Assembly: GCF_003590095.1 (NCBI RefSeq)
Contig: NC_039498.1
Coordinates: forward strand, 5,890,001-5,954,000
DNA: 64,000 nt
Source: Trichoplusia ni
Lineage: Eukaryota > Arthropoda > Insecta > Lepidoptera > Noctuidae
Direction: 5' to 3'
The notes below the pieces were generated by a model that saw only the letters and a list, made by a program, of their open reading frames with translations, did not search any database and had not been told where the DNA came from. This document shows, one piece after another, positions 46,588-59,480 of the stretch; position 1 is the stretch's first letter; every line of letters begins with the position of its first letter. The translations under genes and the position numbers were made by a program.

Positions 46588-47121
46588 TTAAATACATGGC
46601 ATGGCCTGTATAGACTAAAACAGGTGACGTTATTACCCACACTATATATCATTCACCAGTACTTCGTTAATTCCAAAAATTAAAGGAAACTTTTGCTACA
46701 AAACAATAAACAGACAATCGTTCCAAAAGTACCTATTCAACACAATTACCTAGAATTAACAGCAAGATGTTTCTTCTCAGAAAACTAGAACATTGGTAAA
46801 CTCTAGGAATACTAAAGCGACCTATTTCCTTCAATCGGGATCGACTTAAAACGTTGTCGAATAACTATAATGAGAAAATTTACATTGTTTGTACAGTCAA
46901 CTGCAAAAGTAGATGATCAAAACCAGAAATACAAATGAAAGGAGGTCGCCTCAAAACTGTTTAGCGAAAATTTTTTTTTTGTAAACGACTTCCGCACTTA
47001 TACACATATATTCTTCTGACTTGACTAATTTTAATAATTGTTTTGCCTTCGCCCTTTGATGGCTGCAGTAGGTACCCTATTTTATGTGTAAACGTCCGTG
47101 AGCCCGTAATGTGATGTGTGA

Positions 47122-47352
47122 CGACCTCCGTGGTCGAGTGGCGTACGCACCGGTTTCAAGGTGTCGCTATCTCTGAGGTCCCGGGTTCGATCCCCGGTCG
47201 GGTCAATGTAAAAAATCACATTTCTGCATTGTCCCGGGTCTGGGTGTTTGTGGTACCTTCGTTGTATCTGAATTCCATAACACAAGTGCTTTAGCAACTT
47301 ACTTTGGGTTCAGAACAATGTATGTGATGTTGTCCGCATTTATTTATTTATT
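47122..47352 (+). mobile_element. tRNA-headed SINE, family B, good copy
   Basis: cgacctccgtggtcgagtgg, cgggttcgatccccggtcgg, ccttcgttgtatctgaattc and tail gcatttatttatttatt. Near-identical to 32722-32948. Confidence 0.88.
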
Positions 47353-47367
47353 TTAATGTTAGGTATC

Positions 47368-47520
47368 TAACTCTTGTATCGCTAGGAGTTTCACAAATAT
47401 TCAAGTCACATGCACAATGACACCCAGACTAGACGTAAGCATTCGTGGATCACACAGTCGCTTGTCCTACGCGGGGATCAAAGGAGCGATAAATCTCGAA
47501 CAATGGGTTTGACGTGGTGG
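47368..47520 (-). mobile_element. tRNA-headed SINE, family A, next to a family B copy
   Basis: ctcttgtatcgctaggagtt, cacatgcacaatgacaccca, acgcggggatcaaaggagcg. Confidence 0.7.
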
Positions 47521-48079
47521 TAAATTAAATCCTGCTAATTTAATAAACATTACAATTTATTTGGATGGATAGAAGTTTCTTACTCTCACACAAAAACCAC
47601 TGAACGGATTTAGATGAAATCTGATTCACAAATAGTTATTGGATTTTTATCACAATTCCTGTGGGATCATTTTGGATTTGAAGCGGACAGAACCGCTGGC
47701 AACAGCTAGTATACAGTTAACTGCGTAACACTTGATCACAGACTGATTATAGGTTCAAACGCGACTTAATAATGACGATACCGGAAATAATGCCTGTACT
47801 AGTACTTATAGGAAGCTTCTGTCAATTGTGGAAGCGAGAAAGCATGCTACAAAATGTAATGCGCTATCTTGCTCGCACAACTGCTCCTAGAGAGTTCGTA
47901 CTACACGCAGTCTCTGTATTAGCTTTGCTAGTTAAATGAGGATGTTCAAGACTTTGCGTAGAGTGTGCTTTTAATGAAGAAGCGAGGTTTAATCGAATGA
48001 GGGAAGAGCTACTTGTAACTATGTATTTGAAAACATGCATTATCAGCTTGAACTGGGAAAGATATAATTTTTCAGTTCA

Positions 48080-48330
48080 TCATCATCATTCCCCTGCCCT
48101 TATCCCAATTATTTTATTTGGGGTCGGCGCAACATGTAATCTTCTTCCATACCTTCCTATCGGCCGTCATCTCACAAGAAACACTCTTTACAGCCATATC
48201 GTCTTTCACACAATCCATCCATCGTTTCTTTGGTCGTCCTCTTCCCCTATATCCATCCACATCCATGCTTAACGCCTTCCTTACCACATGATTTTCATTC
48301 CTCCGCATAACATGCCCATTTTCAGTTATT
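48080..48330 (-). mobile_element. LINE ORF C-terminal fragment
   Basis: Minus strand reads NGHVMRRNENHVVRKALSMD, GYRGRGRPKKRWMDCVKDDM and ADRKVWKKITCCADP. GHVxRR..RGRPKxRW..D is the C-terminal end of RTE-type non-LTR reverse transcriptases; a (cat)n tail follows. Confidence 0.85.
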
Positions 48331-49852
48331 GTAGAGGAAATATATCTTATATCAATTTTGACAACCAAGCTTAAACCATACCGATCAATAACCTTTTAGT
48401 GGTTTATCTGTGAGAACGAGACAGACAAACATAGAATAATTCTTTTCTACATTTGCCAAGAGGAAATCGGTATCATAAACGTTAGAAGTACTACTGAAAT
48501 AGATAAGGGTAAGTGCTCATTTAAGAGTAACGGTTTGAAGGCGAATCAACTTGAAATAAACTGCTCGGTGACTAGTCGAATAAGACAAACTTGTTTGAGA
48601 CAAAACTGTCTTGTTTCAAGTAAGCGCCAAGACGTTTTTAAGACAATCAGTAACTTTGTCCATCTGTCTGTCTGCCCGCTCTTCTTTTTCCAGGCTGTAA
48701 TCTCAAGAATCGTGATAGCTTTCTACAGCCGAAATCTTTACAGATAATGTATCCTGTTGCAACAGTTTAATAACAAATGGCAAAAACGAAAATCAACCTA
48801 GGCTAGGCAACGATTAGCACGTAAATAAATTTGATGACAGACATAGTTTTTTGTTCATATACAATATTCTTAGGGATCCCTAAGTGGCTGGCATTTTTAA
48901 ATACACCTACCATTTATTATGTTCTGTCAACATTTTGTAGCGAGATTTATTTGCGTCGCTTACTTTTGCTCGGACTACAAAATTCTAAGACTTTAAAGTG
49001 TTTCTTTGAATTAAAGTTCAACCTGTGATGTCATATGACAGAGGAATAGGAAGTTCATTGGACGTCGAAATTTCTAATTATAAATGATGTTTTTAGAGGG
49101 CATTTGTTATTTTTATTACAAAATTAAATTTAATTAAAGGTTTGGATTAAATTTGGCATGAAAAAGAAAAGGTCCAGCATTGGGATGACAAGGGATGTCT
49201 GAATGATAGTCATCGGATGTTTAATTTACCATATTTTGAATTTAACTTTCTGTGTCATTATAACTGAATTTTCAGACAAATCCAGAACGTGGTAGTTAAT
49301 AATCATATTCCCACAACATTTGCAACGAGAACTATAGCAAAAGGTTCCAGAAATACCACTTAAACATGTATACCCGATCCACCACTTCTGAAAACATTCA
49401 TTTTCAGCCATCAACATAACTAAACCTTCTGATTTACCTGTACAATTATTCTTTTAAAACGGTCCGCTGAAAGTCTTCTATAATAAGACTAAATAGGCAC
49501 CGTCTAGACTTGCGACAATTTGTCGCAGATTGCGACTAAGTCGCTCGTGCCTACCCACCCTTATCTTACAAATAAATGCGAGGAATAAATTAAGGGGATG
49601 GATGTCTTTCAAAAAGAATAATCTTATGCTTTGCTACTCAGGTTAAGGGGGGGGGGGGTGGAAAATGGCGTAGTTAAGAATAAAGTGACTGCATTTTGTT
49701 TGAGATTAGTTCAAGCACTATTTTAAATGTTTTGCAGTGTTGAATGAAGTTCTGATACTTTTACAATGGATCAATGTGAAAAAAGCAAACATGTATATTT
49801 GTTATAATATATCATGGGTTTTATATTACGTGACTTCTTTGATATGTTTAAG

Positions 49853-50191
49853 TAGCTCTTGGCTAAGCTATAACTGCATTATTTGATCGACCACAGGTTA
49901 AGCTGCGCTTGACGCGGTCGATCCATAGATGGGTGACCATCTTTGTCATAAGGAGTTTCTACGTGTTTGGGAAGGCACGTAAAATTGTGGGTCCCGGCTG
50001 TTATTCATACGTCTTTGACTTTGACTTTAAGGAGTATCGTGTTGCCCAGGCAATTGGGTTGAGGAGGTCAGATAGGCAGTCCTACCTTCCTTGTAAAATA
50101 CTGGTACTTAGCTGCATCCGATTAGACTGGAAGCCCAACCCAGCCCTGGACCCCAACATATTTGGGGAAAGGCTAATATGATGATGATGAT
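49853..50191 (+). mobile_element. 5S rRNA-headed SINE, near full length
   Basis: agctcttggctaagctataa, accacaggttaagctgcgct, catagatgggtgaccatctt (5S-derived), body gtgttgcccaggcaattggg, tail (gat)n. Confidence 0.87.
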
Positions 50192-51347
50192 TTCTTCGAC
50201 TTGTCTTTTTAAGCATCTGAACCATGGAACAAAAAATTGTTAAAAAGATCCTGGGGCTTACCACCACGTCTTAAAATAATACGTTTGTGTCCATAAAACA
50301 AACAAATTTCTTTAAGAAAAAAAGGTTTTAAGCAAATCTACCTTATAAAAAAAAGAAGTGCAGCCTGATCAAAATAAAAAAAAGGGCTATTCAAACCCAA
50401 GAAAAATCCCTATTTCTTCGAGGTAAATTTGAGTCAGCGATCCATAGTTAGTCATATATCATCTCTAAACGAAACAGATAATATACTTACAAATAAAACT
50501 CCAAAGATATTTATATTTGACTCAACATAAATCCAATCTCGGAATACAATGCAAATGTAAGCAAGCATTCTGTAATAACGCCAGTGTTACCATAACGGAA
50601 TGTAGGCAATATGCGGCGCGTCACATACTCGGCTACCAAATAAAATGTATGAATTTAATAAAGACGCGGGGAAAGCGAAAAAAAACTAATACCGAATATC
50701 TTTAGATGTACTATCAGCAAGAAAAGATAATACGATGAATCCTAAAAGACAAATGCTGGTGGGATTTGATTTTGCATGCTTTGGCTTAGCATTCCAACGG
50801 CTGTGTCTGGGCTGTCACTGCCAGTGCAGTTCTTTTTCTTCTAGAGGTGCCTCCAACTAGTTTGTGGTTTGTTGGTCAGATCAGCGGTCGGCGGAACAGT
50901 TAAGTAAAAATATACTAAACACACACATCCTTAACACTGAAAAGGTCAATTTGTAAACCAGGTATCCAATTCTGCTATTTACAAAGATCGGCCTTTGTAA
51001 ATATAAGAACTATTCCTTATTCTTAAGCATGTTGCTAACAAATTATTTGGAAATTCAGTACGGGGTGGAACACTCTCGGTGAATACAATGAATTTCCAAT
51101 TATTGTGTTGACAAAATGCTTAGAATAATACGATAGTGCCAATTTAATTAAATTGCCGTTCATTCATCGGATATTTTGAATAGCAGAATCGGGGCCCTGA
51201 TTTTAAACCGCCTTCTTCTGCGCGCTGTACTCTTCTCTTGGATATTGCAATATTTTATGGACAGAAATTGGTGCTATATTGACGATTGTATAGGTACTAT
51301 GTATATAGTCCCCCTTATCGTTTTCGATAACGGCGACCATTTGCAAT

Positions 51348-51618
51348 TCACCTCCTAACGTGAGCCCTGATGTGACTGGCTAGACCGAGTTTGGATCTAA
51401 ACACTCGGTCGCAAGCGCTGCAGTAAAGTTGACCCGCAGAATTGAGAGTATCGGTGTACGACGGCTTAGGCCTCTCTTTTTGGGCTTGGCGCTTTTCGTC
51501 TAGCTTCTGGAGTCGTTTTTCATCGAACGACTTGACGTTTTCAAAAACAGTTTTGCGCCAAGACCTATTTAATGCAAGCCTCTCCCAGCCCTTAGGATCA
51601 ATAGCAATGTATAGGTAC
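51348..51618 (-). mobile_element. LINE ORF C-terminal fragment with C2H2 zinc finger
   Basis: Open minus-strand frame ending at TGA (51348-51350): YIAIDPKGWERLALNRSWR, KTVFENVKSFDEKRLQKL and LYCSACDRVFRSKLGLASHI RAH. C-x2-C ... H-x3-H closes the frame. Similar W-R-x-x-V ... zinc-finger ends are typical of some LINE polyproteins. No start codon; a remnant. Confidence 0.75.
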
Positions 51619-51724
51619 TAAGCTTAAGCTAAAGTGAGAGAGATAGCGCTCTACGGAATGTAATGCACTGTCACGCTTCTACAACTGCAATAGTAGGTAC
51701 TACGTACGTAGTTTAAGGTTTATT

Positions 51725-51910
51725 CGGGAGACGGATTAAATATTGTTTAATACCGATTCACTCACGCTTATTTACAGAAATCGCCCGACTAGAACCTAGC
51801 CGTAGTCTTTAATCATGAGCAGAGACGGCTAGGGGCACGTGTGAGTTACGTTCCATTAGACTTCGGTTGTATGCGAAACTAGTCAGGCGATCGCTATAAA
51901 TTATTATACA
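51725..51910. mobile_element. foldback MITE fragment
   Basis: ttcactcacgcttatttaca and atgcgaaactagtcaggcga in opposite senses about a degraded centre. Confidence 0.55.
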
Positions 51911-51928
51911 GGCAGACCGAGCATTAAA

Positions 51929-52160
51929 CTGACCTGTTGGTCTGGTGGTTAGTGGCCCTGACTGCTATATCGGAGATCGTGGGTTCGATTCCACCCAGGA
52001 AAAATATTTCTGATATGAGCACGATCATTTGTTCTGTGTCTGGCTGTAATTTATCTATAATATGTTTGTATTTAGAACTATATAAGTATGTTTATCAGTT
52101 GTTTACAAGCTTTGCTTAGCCTAAGACTGAATGGCGTTGTGTGAAAGTCGTGGAATATAA
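51929..52160 (+). mobile_element. tRNA-headed SINE, family C, good copy
   Basis: gacctgttggtctggtggtt head, gtgggttcgattccacccag box B, gagcacgatcatttgttctg, ending aatggcgttgtgtgaaagtc. Confidence 0.88.
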
Positions 52161-52609
52161 TTCTACTTACAACAAAAAAAACGTCAAAGCAATTAGCTTC
52201 CACGTTTATAATTTGACTGTTTACAATTCCACATTTGATCAAAACCAATTATAAATACGTATATCAATCACGATATTGTTTATAGCATGTTACAAATCAC
52301 TCCTGCTGACCTCTTCGTGGAACACAGCGTGAATATACGATCGGAACGGAATGAAAATAAACACACCTTGGTATATTTGCTTTGATTCAATTCGGGTATT
52401 ATTTTGTTTGTCTCAAACATACTTTAAGATTTTCAATGTTTTGTGTTTCCCACATACTTTGAACATGTGGGTTTGAGGTCGATTTAAGATAATAAATAAT
52501 AACGATGCAGTATTAAATATTTTCTTATTAATGAACGACCCAAAAAGAGTTTTGTTTTGTTTATGAAAGCTTTTAGCCAAATATCATATTTTTGCCAGTT
52601 CAACTGCAA

Positions 52610-52698
52610 CTTGGATGCAGGTGGCAATGAATCGGTCGCGCTGGAAAACTTATGGAGAGGATATGTCCTGCAGTGGACAGCTATAGGCTGAGATGATT
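52610..52698 (+). mobile_element. retroposon tail ('cagtggacagctataggctg')
   Basis: aatgaatcggtcgcgctgga, atatgtcctgcagtggacag, ctataggctgagatgatt. Confidence 0.75.
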
Positions 52699-52727
52699 AA
52701 CTCGCGACCCGCAGCCATATCTCATCC

Positions 52728-52897
52728 GCGCCAGACCCACAGTATGCGACGTGTCGCCCGTTCAATCCTCGCGTTGGACAAGCGTTTGTGTGATCTACCA
52801 ATGCTCGTCTCGAGTCTGGGTGGCTTTGTGCATGTGACTTGGATGTTTATGAAACCACTCGGGTTACAAGTATTAATTATTATTGGAGAGTCGTTTT
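52728..52897 (+). mobile_element. tRNA-headed SINE, family A, head truncated
   Basis: gcgacgtgtcgcccgttcaa, gcgttggacaagcgtttgtg, tgcatgtgacttggatgttt. Confidence 0.75.
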
Positions 52898-53214
52898 AAA
52901 GTATAATCATTTAAATATATTTAACAGGTTCAAAAGAAAACAATACAATCTAATCCGTAGTTCTAATCATTATAATTCTATTATTAAACCAATGCAATGG
53001 ATAACCAACCTTATCTTAACGACACAAAACACATTATCCTTTAACAACATCATACGCGTAGAGCAAGCGAGATTGTACGTTAAACTAATTATCCGAGGGT
53101 ACATTATCACTTAAATATCATTATTATGATATGTAGAGTAATATCACCGTTATTGTTAAAGCTAAAAGGTTCAATTTTGATTGGATGTTGTTGTCTAAAT
53201 CTTTATTAGAAGAA

Positions 53215-53455
53215 CTAGCTGTTGCCCGCGACTTGGTCCACGTGGTTAGAATTTTTTCCACATTTTCCATTGTATCTTCGCTCCTATGAGTCGCAACGTG
53301 ATGTTATATAGCCTATAGCCTTCCTTGATATATGGTCTATTTAACACAAAAAGAATTTTTCAAATCGAACCAGTAGTTCCTGAGATTAGCGCGTTCAAAC
53401 AAACAAACAAACAAACAAACAAACTCTTCAGCTTTATATATTAGTATAGAGTATA
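53215..53455 (+). mobile_element. retroposon 3' end ('ctagctgttgcccgcgacttggtc')
   Basis: ctagctgttgcccgcgactt, ccattgtatcttcgctccta, (caaa)n, ctcttcagctttatatatta. Confidence 0.8.
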
Positions 53456-53584
53456 GATAATAGGGTTACTTCGTGAATGCAGGACTTTTTGACCGACTTA
53501 AAAAGAAGGAGGTTCTTAGTTTGGTTGGTTTTTTTTTGTTTATTACTCCAAAACTTCAGACTGAATGAACTGATTTTGTATTTT

Positions 53585-53735
53585 TTTTAAACTCCCGCTC
53601 TAAGAAACTACACTCAGAACAAGCATTCATTAAATACTTAATACGTGTCGTACGCGGGGATCGAACTCGCGACACGATGCGTACAGTGGGGTTGTCGTGG
53701 TGTCCTCAACCACTCGGCTATCCGTGCAGGCTAAC
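53585..53735 (-). mobile_element. tRNA-headed SINE, family A
   Basis: acgcggggatcgaactcgcg, acacgatgcgtacagtgggg, ccactcggctatccgtgcag. Confidence 0.8.
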
Positions 53736-55685
53736 GTGAAATAGCTGTCATGTGGTCAAATAATGTTATCAAATTTTGGCAGGCAGTTTTTTATTTCAAG
53801 TCAGGTATATATTTTTGGTGATAAAAAAGAACATCTAAATTAATCTTTAGTACAAAAATAATAGATTTGCATCGTGAATAAAAATATTATCTAAATCTTT
53901 ACTAAAAAAACAAAAGGGTTGCCTTGTGACACGGAACCCCTATTTACTCCGTTGAACTGGGGGGCTACAATCATCTCTTGCGTAATGTAATTGTGGAAGA
54001 GAGAGAGCGCTCTACAAGGCATATATTGCTATCCCTCTCGCACTACCCCAGCTGTACTTTAAGAGGTGTGTCCCCTGGGTCAAACGGGCAGAGAATACTA
54101 ATCCTTGTGTAATTTCAGAAGCGTTTTATTTATTAACTTAGAAAATAACTTTTTACGTAAGCTGCGTGATGAATTTAAATGTCAAAAGGGTTGGAGTTAT
54201 TTAAATTTTATACAAAAGAGTATTGAGTTATAAAGATAAAAACAATTTTGATTGTTTCAATAATTTATTCTGTTTTAATTTTTATTTTAGCAAGGCATGC
54301 TCATGGAAAATGTCTGTCGATTGAAAATGTGTTTTTACAGATTTTATTTTTAGTGAAACCTGTCGCTCTCCGTCCGTCCGTCACCAGACTGTTTCTCATA
54401 TTTAGCGTGATAGCTATGTAGAAATTTTCACAAATATCGCTGTTGAAACAACGAATCATAAGTAGTAAATTCGATGACCATGTCTTTTAAAGTGTTTGTT
54501 TTTCTTTAACCTATTTCTACAAAATTTCCAATTTTGCGAGTCGCACATGTTTATGTTAATAAATGTTCCTAATAAATTGTAAAACAGTCTTGTACTAAAT
54601 TGTTTATCTTTGTGCATGTAACTTGAATGTTCGTGAAAATCTCGCGACCCAAGGTCTTTCTTTAAACGAAAATCTTTAGTTATAGACTTAATTAAAAAAA
54701 AAACCCCTCCAATGTTTGTATAATGTCCAATTAGACTAAAACTATACGAATGTCCCCCGTCCTGTCTACACGACACGGTACGGCCGTAAGAAAGTTCCCC
54801 GGGAAGATCAATTAATTTCATCACTCCCTACCCTCATTTATTTACACGCACTCTAGTTAGCCGTGCCATAGATTAAAAAGACACAGAAGCAAGGGTCCAA
54901 GCATATTCATACTCAATAGTATGCATGCATAGTTACCATAGTTAGAAAATGTAGTTTATTTAATAAATCTTTAACAAACATCTCAATCTTTAACAATCTT
55001 TCTAACAAAATAGCTATCATTCTGTCTCATACAACTTACATCAAGTTTTGCCCAGTAGAGTTAGTTTTTGAGACAGTTTAATAAAAAAAATACTGAAATT
55101 TTACCAATAATACTTAAAACTATGTCAGAAACTTTCCCTCTGTGAGGTATGTACTCTTTGCCTTAACACACGTAAGCGAAAACTAAACGCCTATATTTTT
55201 CTAAAACGGCACAAGCAAGTAAATACCCTAACACAACGAAAGAAAACACATATTCCCTTCCCGTTTAAGATAAAATAACTAGCCAATCATGTCTTATACT
55301 ATCTAGCTAATTTCAACCATATCACATAAAAATAAAGTTTATTTTTACTTGTTAGTATTTTTCTAGGTGAGGTTATGCAAGTTCGGCGATAATGTCTAAT
55401 TGTGTTAAGCTATTTGCACCTTTAAGCTTATATAATAAGGTGTATATTGCCTTGCACATTAAGTGTGAGGGTCGCGCCCTAATGTAATGTTTCGAGCAAA
55501 TATAGGGATGTTTATTTGGTAATAAGTTACAGGGTGTTTCGTAATGAGCACTGACTCGAATGGGGAAGTTTTTTTTAAGTCTGTTGATATGTTTTAACAA
55601 GATTTGATGATACAGGAAAACAGTTCTTAATCTATTTTTAACTAAGCAGAATAATTAGATTAATTTTCAATAATGTTTATTTATC

Positions 55686-55823
55686 TAACCCACTGTGAAC
55701 CCACTGCTGGGCAAAGGCCTCAGCCAAATCTTTCCACGATTCTCTATCCTGGGCCTCATGGAACCAACCCGTGCGGTAAGCGTTTAGATCGTCACGCCAC
55801 CGCTTCCTAGGCCTCTCACTGTA
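55686..55823 (-). mobile_element. retroposon tail ('cccactgctgggcaaaggcc')
   Basis: cagccaaatctttccacgat, gtgcggtaagcgtttagatc, caccgcttcctaggcctctc. Confidence 0.7.
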
Positions 55824-55869
55824 TTATATTATAATTTTAGCAGTTACTAGCTCTGACTAGACGGATAGC

Positions 55870-55995
55870 AGAGTGGACTATTACTTGTGTCGCGGTGTGT
55901 TTCACCCAGTCTCAGAATAAGCATTCGTGGATCACTCAATCAAACGTTTGTCTAACACGGGGATTGAACCCGCGATACGTCGCTCTCAGTGGTTT
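55870..55995 (-). mobile_element. tRNA-headed SINE, family A
   Basis: tgtgtcgcggtgtgtttcac, aagcattcgtggatcactca, acggggattgaacccgcgat. Confidence 0.75.
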
Positions 55996-56194
55996 TGGCA
56001 TATTTATCGGGATAGCCTGATTTATTCCGGGCCTGTCCTGAATCTTGAGTTGACGCGGCGATGAGCGAGTCGATCTGCCATCACGTCAGCTCATGATTGA
56101 AACCAAAGCAAACAAATTTAAGGAAAAAGGCATATCCGAATTATAACTTATTCACTGACTACGATCATTAAAATGATAGAGCCAGTTATTTTAT

Positions 56195-56392
56195 GAACGA
56201 CTCCCGCAGTAAAGAATTTAATCCTTATGTCGCGGGGGGTTTACAAACGTACTTAATCACATGCACAAAAACACCTAGACTCAGAACAAGCATTCGTGGA
56301 TCACACAAATGATCGAGGGATCAAACCCGCGACACGACGCGCACAGTGCGTTTGGCGTGGTGTCCTCAACCACTCGGCTATCCGTGCAATCA
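56195..56392 (-). mobile_element. tRNA-headed SINE, family A, near full length
   Basis: gactcccgcagtaaagaatt, cacatgcacaaaaacaccta, gggatcaaacccgcgacacg, ccactcggctatccgtgcaa. Confidence 0.85.
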
Positions 56393-57971
56393 AAGCTGTA
56401 TCTCATATCCATTAATGCACAAAAAAATCCCTTCAATCTTTCTAAACACCAGTAGAAAGTAATAAAAAAAAATCCTACTCTCCGATGATTCGTAGTAGTA
56501 ATGTGGTATCAAACTGGCCGGCTACAGGCAATCGGCTGATATCACGGCTCGTTTAACCCTCGCCCCGCTTCACCCTCAGCCAGGGGTGTATAGCAACGCG
56601 TGTTTTTTAATAAGACTTGCCGATTATTCGGTATTAGTCGTACTGGATTACTGGAATTGAATTGACAGATTAGAATAAAGGAGAATGCAAAAAGTCTGAG
56701 TTGTCAATCGATTTCGAAAAGGAGGTTTTCAATTCGTGGGTGATTCTTCGGAAAAAAATAATACTAGTCAAGGTCGTAATTATCTTCACAGTTGGTGGTT
56801 CACGTCGCTGTAATGCTAAACAGTTTTAATTCTTACGTCATCTAGTAATATTCCGATTCTGTATATGTTTTTTACTAAACGTCAAATAGCTGTCATTTCT
56901 TATTTTTGCTAAGGAGAACCTTTGTGTTGGTTTGTCGTGGGGCAAGTTGCATGTGTTTAGAAGCTGCAAAGTCTGACAACCAGTCTCACTAAGGATTATC
57001 GTGTTGCCCAGGGTGAATGACTATGCTTATGATGATACTTTTTTACTACCGGACTCTGGGACATATATATGAACGTTTTAAAAATAAAATTCTCAAAAAG
57101 AAAAAACTTATATGCCAACAATAAAAATATCAGTCTCATCCCATTACTAAGGTCTGAAAACTCCACTTTGTCTCAAACCTTTTTGTTTCGGGTTTAAAAA
57201 GGGTGCTTTATGGGTACCGATAAAAGCTCGAAGGGTCTTTGAAAAGCTCACTTAAGAAGGTTTCAATTAATTAAAAGAAGATACTCTAATTGGTAACTTG
57301 ATGCGCTAGGAGAAAATGTCTCTATAAAAATGTGGAAAAACCGCTTCTGAGCTTGTTCAGAAATATAGGTTTTATATTTATTTATTGGAATAGGTATAGA
57401 ATTGTCAAGCGCCATTAAAAAAATCCAATTAATATTGGTTACCCATCAAATGTTAGGCTCTCACAACCGAAGCAAAACCTTGTTTTTTTAGTTTAATGTT
57501 TGTTGTTAGGGAGGCGATTAAAATTTGAGTAGATACAACATCTTCAACAGTCAAGCTATCACGGTTCATATAATACACGCCTGATGGCGTAGGACGTGGC
57601 GTGGACCTACAGACAGACAGTAGAGCTGGTTTCCGTTTTTATCTTTAGGTATGGCATCCAAATACCGGAGATCTGTTTAAACATATAACAAGCTGACAAA
57701 GTAGCCACTAGTGTTAACATACATCATCATTGATCTATCAGCTACCATTTACTTCCATATCGCATCATATGTTGCCCTGAGCCTACGAAATATCTTCAAG
57801 ATGGATTAATAACAGCGGACATGACCTTGTTATCATGAAGGCAGATCGCGGGCTTTTATCATCGGCTGTCGGGACTAAATGGCTCGTTCATAGAATACTC
57901 AAGCTAGTTACATCATACGATAGCAAATATACTGTACTGCCGTAAAGTTATGGATCAAATTTGATGGTATT

Positions 57972-58215
57972 GTCATCATTGGCCTAGCCTTTTCCCAGCT
58001 ATGTTTGGGGTCGGCTTCCAGTCTAACCGAATTCAGCTGAGTACCAGTGTTTCACAAGGAGCGACTGCCTATCTGACTGCCTCAACCCAATTACCTGGGC
58101 AACACAATACCCCTTGGTTAGACTGGTTGTCAGACTTTACAGCTTCTGACTACTTGTAACGACTGTCAAAGATGAAGGAAAATCAGCCGGGACCCACAAT
58201 TTAACGTGCCTTCCT
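57972..58215 (-). mobile_element. 5S-family SINE, head truncated
   Basis: catcattggcctagcctttt, gtttggggtcggcttccagt, gcgactgcctatctgactgc, ending acaatttaacgtgccttcc. Confidence 0.82.
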
Positions 58216-58267
58216 CTAATTTGAAACTCCTCTATTATTTAGAGTATTGTATAGCTTTTATTTTTCT

Positions 58268-58405
58268 TAGTATAACTTTTGGTTAGGTGATAATTCGTAG
58301 TTGAATGATGCAACGGTTTATTCACGCGTATTTATCGGGATTGCCCGACTAGTTTCAGACCCAACCGGAGTCCCTAATTATTATCCGACGCGGCTGGGGA
58401 TTGCG
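58268..58405 (+). mobile_element. foldback MITE fragment
   Basis: gatgcaacggtttattcacg, cgggattgcccgactagttt, acccaaccggagtccctaat, cgacgcggctgg. Confidence 0.65.
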
Positions 58406-59356
58406 AGTTGAACTGGATTAGGCTATGAAGTCAAAGATAGACAGACACGTCAAACATATAACACCCCTCTTTTTGCGTCATTGTTCAAATAATAGAGTAG
58501 TTCCTCTTTCACTCATAGTAAGCCTCTTCTACATCGCTTATACAGAGTCCTCTATCATAATATTTCCCATACTCAACCTGCAGTTTTTATGCCATGTTTG
58601 CCAACATCTTGCATCAAACAATGGACCACTCAGTGATCCGAGCGGGGGTTCGAACCCCAATAACACGCTGGCACACATCCATTGTTCGCAACTTATTGGA
58701 TATTGTTACCCCTCGTTCTAAGAAAATTTGAATAAGTATTAGTTTTCGTGACGATGCTTAAATGTAGCGAAGAAATGAATTTTAAGGGTAATTTTTTGCA
58801 AGATGTAATCTGATAAAGTGGTATTTTTTAATGAAAATTTTGCATTTTTGTGCTTGTGTAGACTACTCTGCATACGACAGTACTATCAATAGATATAGGT
58901 GTACATTTTGAGGTTCTATAATGTAATTACTTATACCTAGATGGCGCTACCGTCGTATGCTTAGGTGACAGGGTGATTTTAACGCTAACAGTGTGGGTTG
59001 TTTCCAGGTGAATAAGGATAGAGAATTGGGAAAGGATTTGGGTTAGTCCTTTGCCAGTAGTGGGACGGTTCCGGCTAGACAAAATGTAAAATGCATATAA
59101 CAACAAAAGTTTTTGAATCCTACGATTAGCACAAAACTAACATTAAATTTAACCGATATTGTTTTATATACATTTAACGGTTCAAGCAAAATACAGCGCG
59201 TATAAGATACTTAAATCCAAACGTATCGTGCTTTATCATTCGTATGGTATACTTGAAAATTAAAACCAAGCTTAAGATAACATTAACGAACCACCGAATA
59301 TCTAACATCATTTTTGTATCTCAATGACCATCTCAGAATTTAAGTCATACTAGTCA

Positions 59357-59480
59357 ATAGCTCAGTAGGGTCACAATACGACCCCCAGTCGCTACCCCAC
59401 GGTCCCGCCTTCGATTCCCCGCACGTGACACACAATGTGCAATAATTGACTCCATTCGATCATATTAAATTCTTTATGGG
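59357..59480 (+). mobile_element. possible tRNA-headed SINE of another family
   Basis: Box A-like tagctcagtagggtc and box B-like ccttcgattccccgc, 40 bp apart. Single copy in the window, so only the tRNA-like promoter supports it. Confidence 0.4.

Noticed and set aside
58630..58665. Possible tRNA gene (gggggttcgaacccca)
   Set aside because: Only a box-B-like stretch; no acceptor stem or box A at the right distance.
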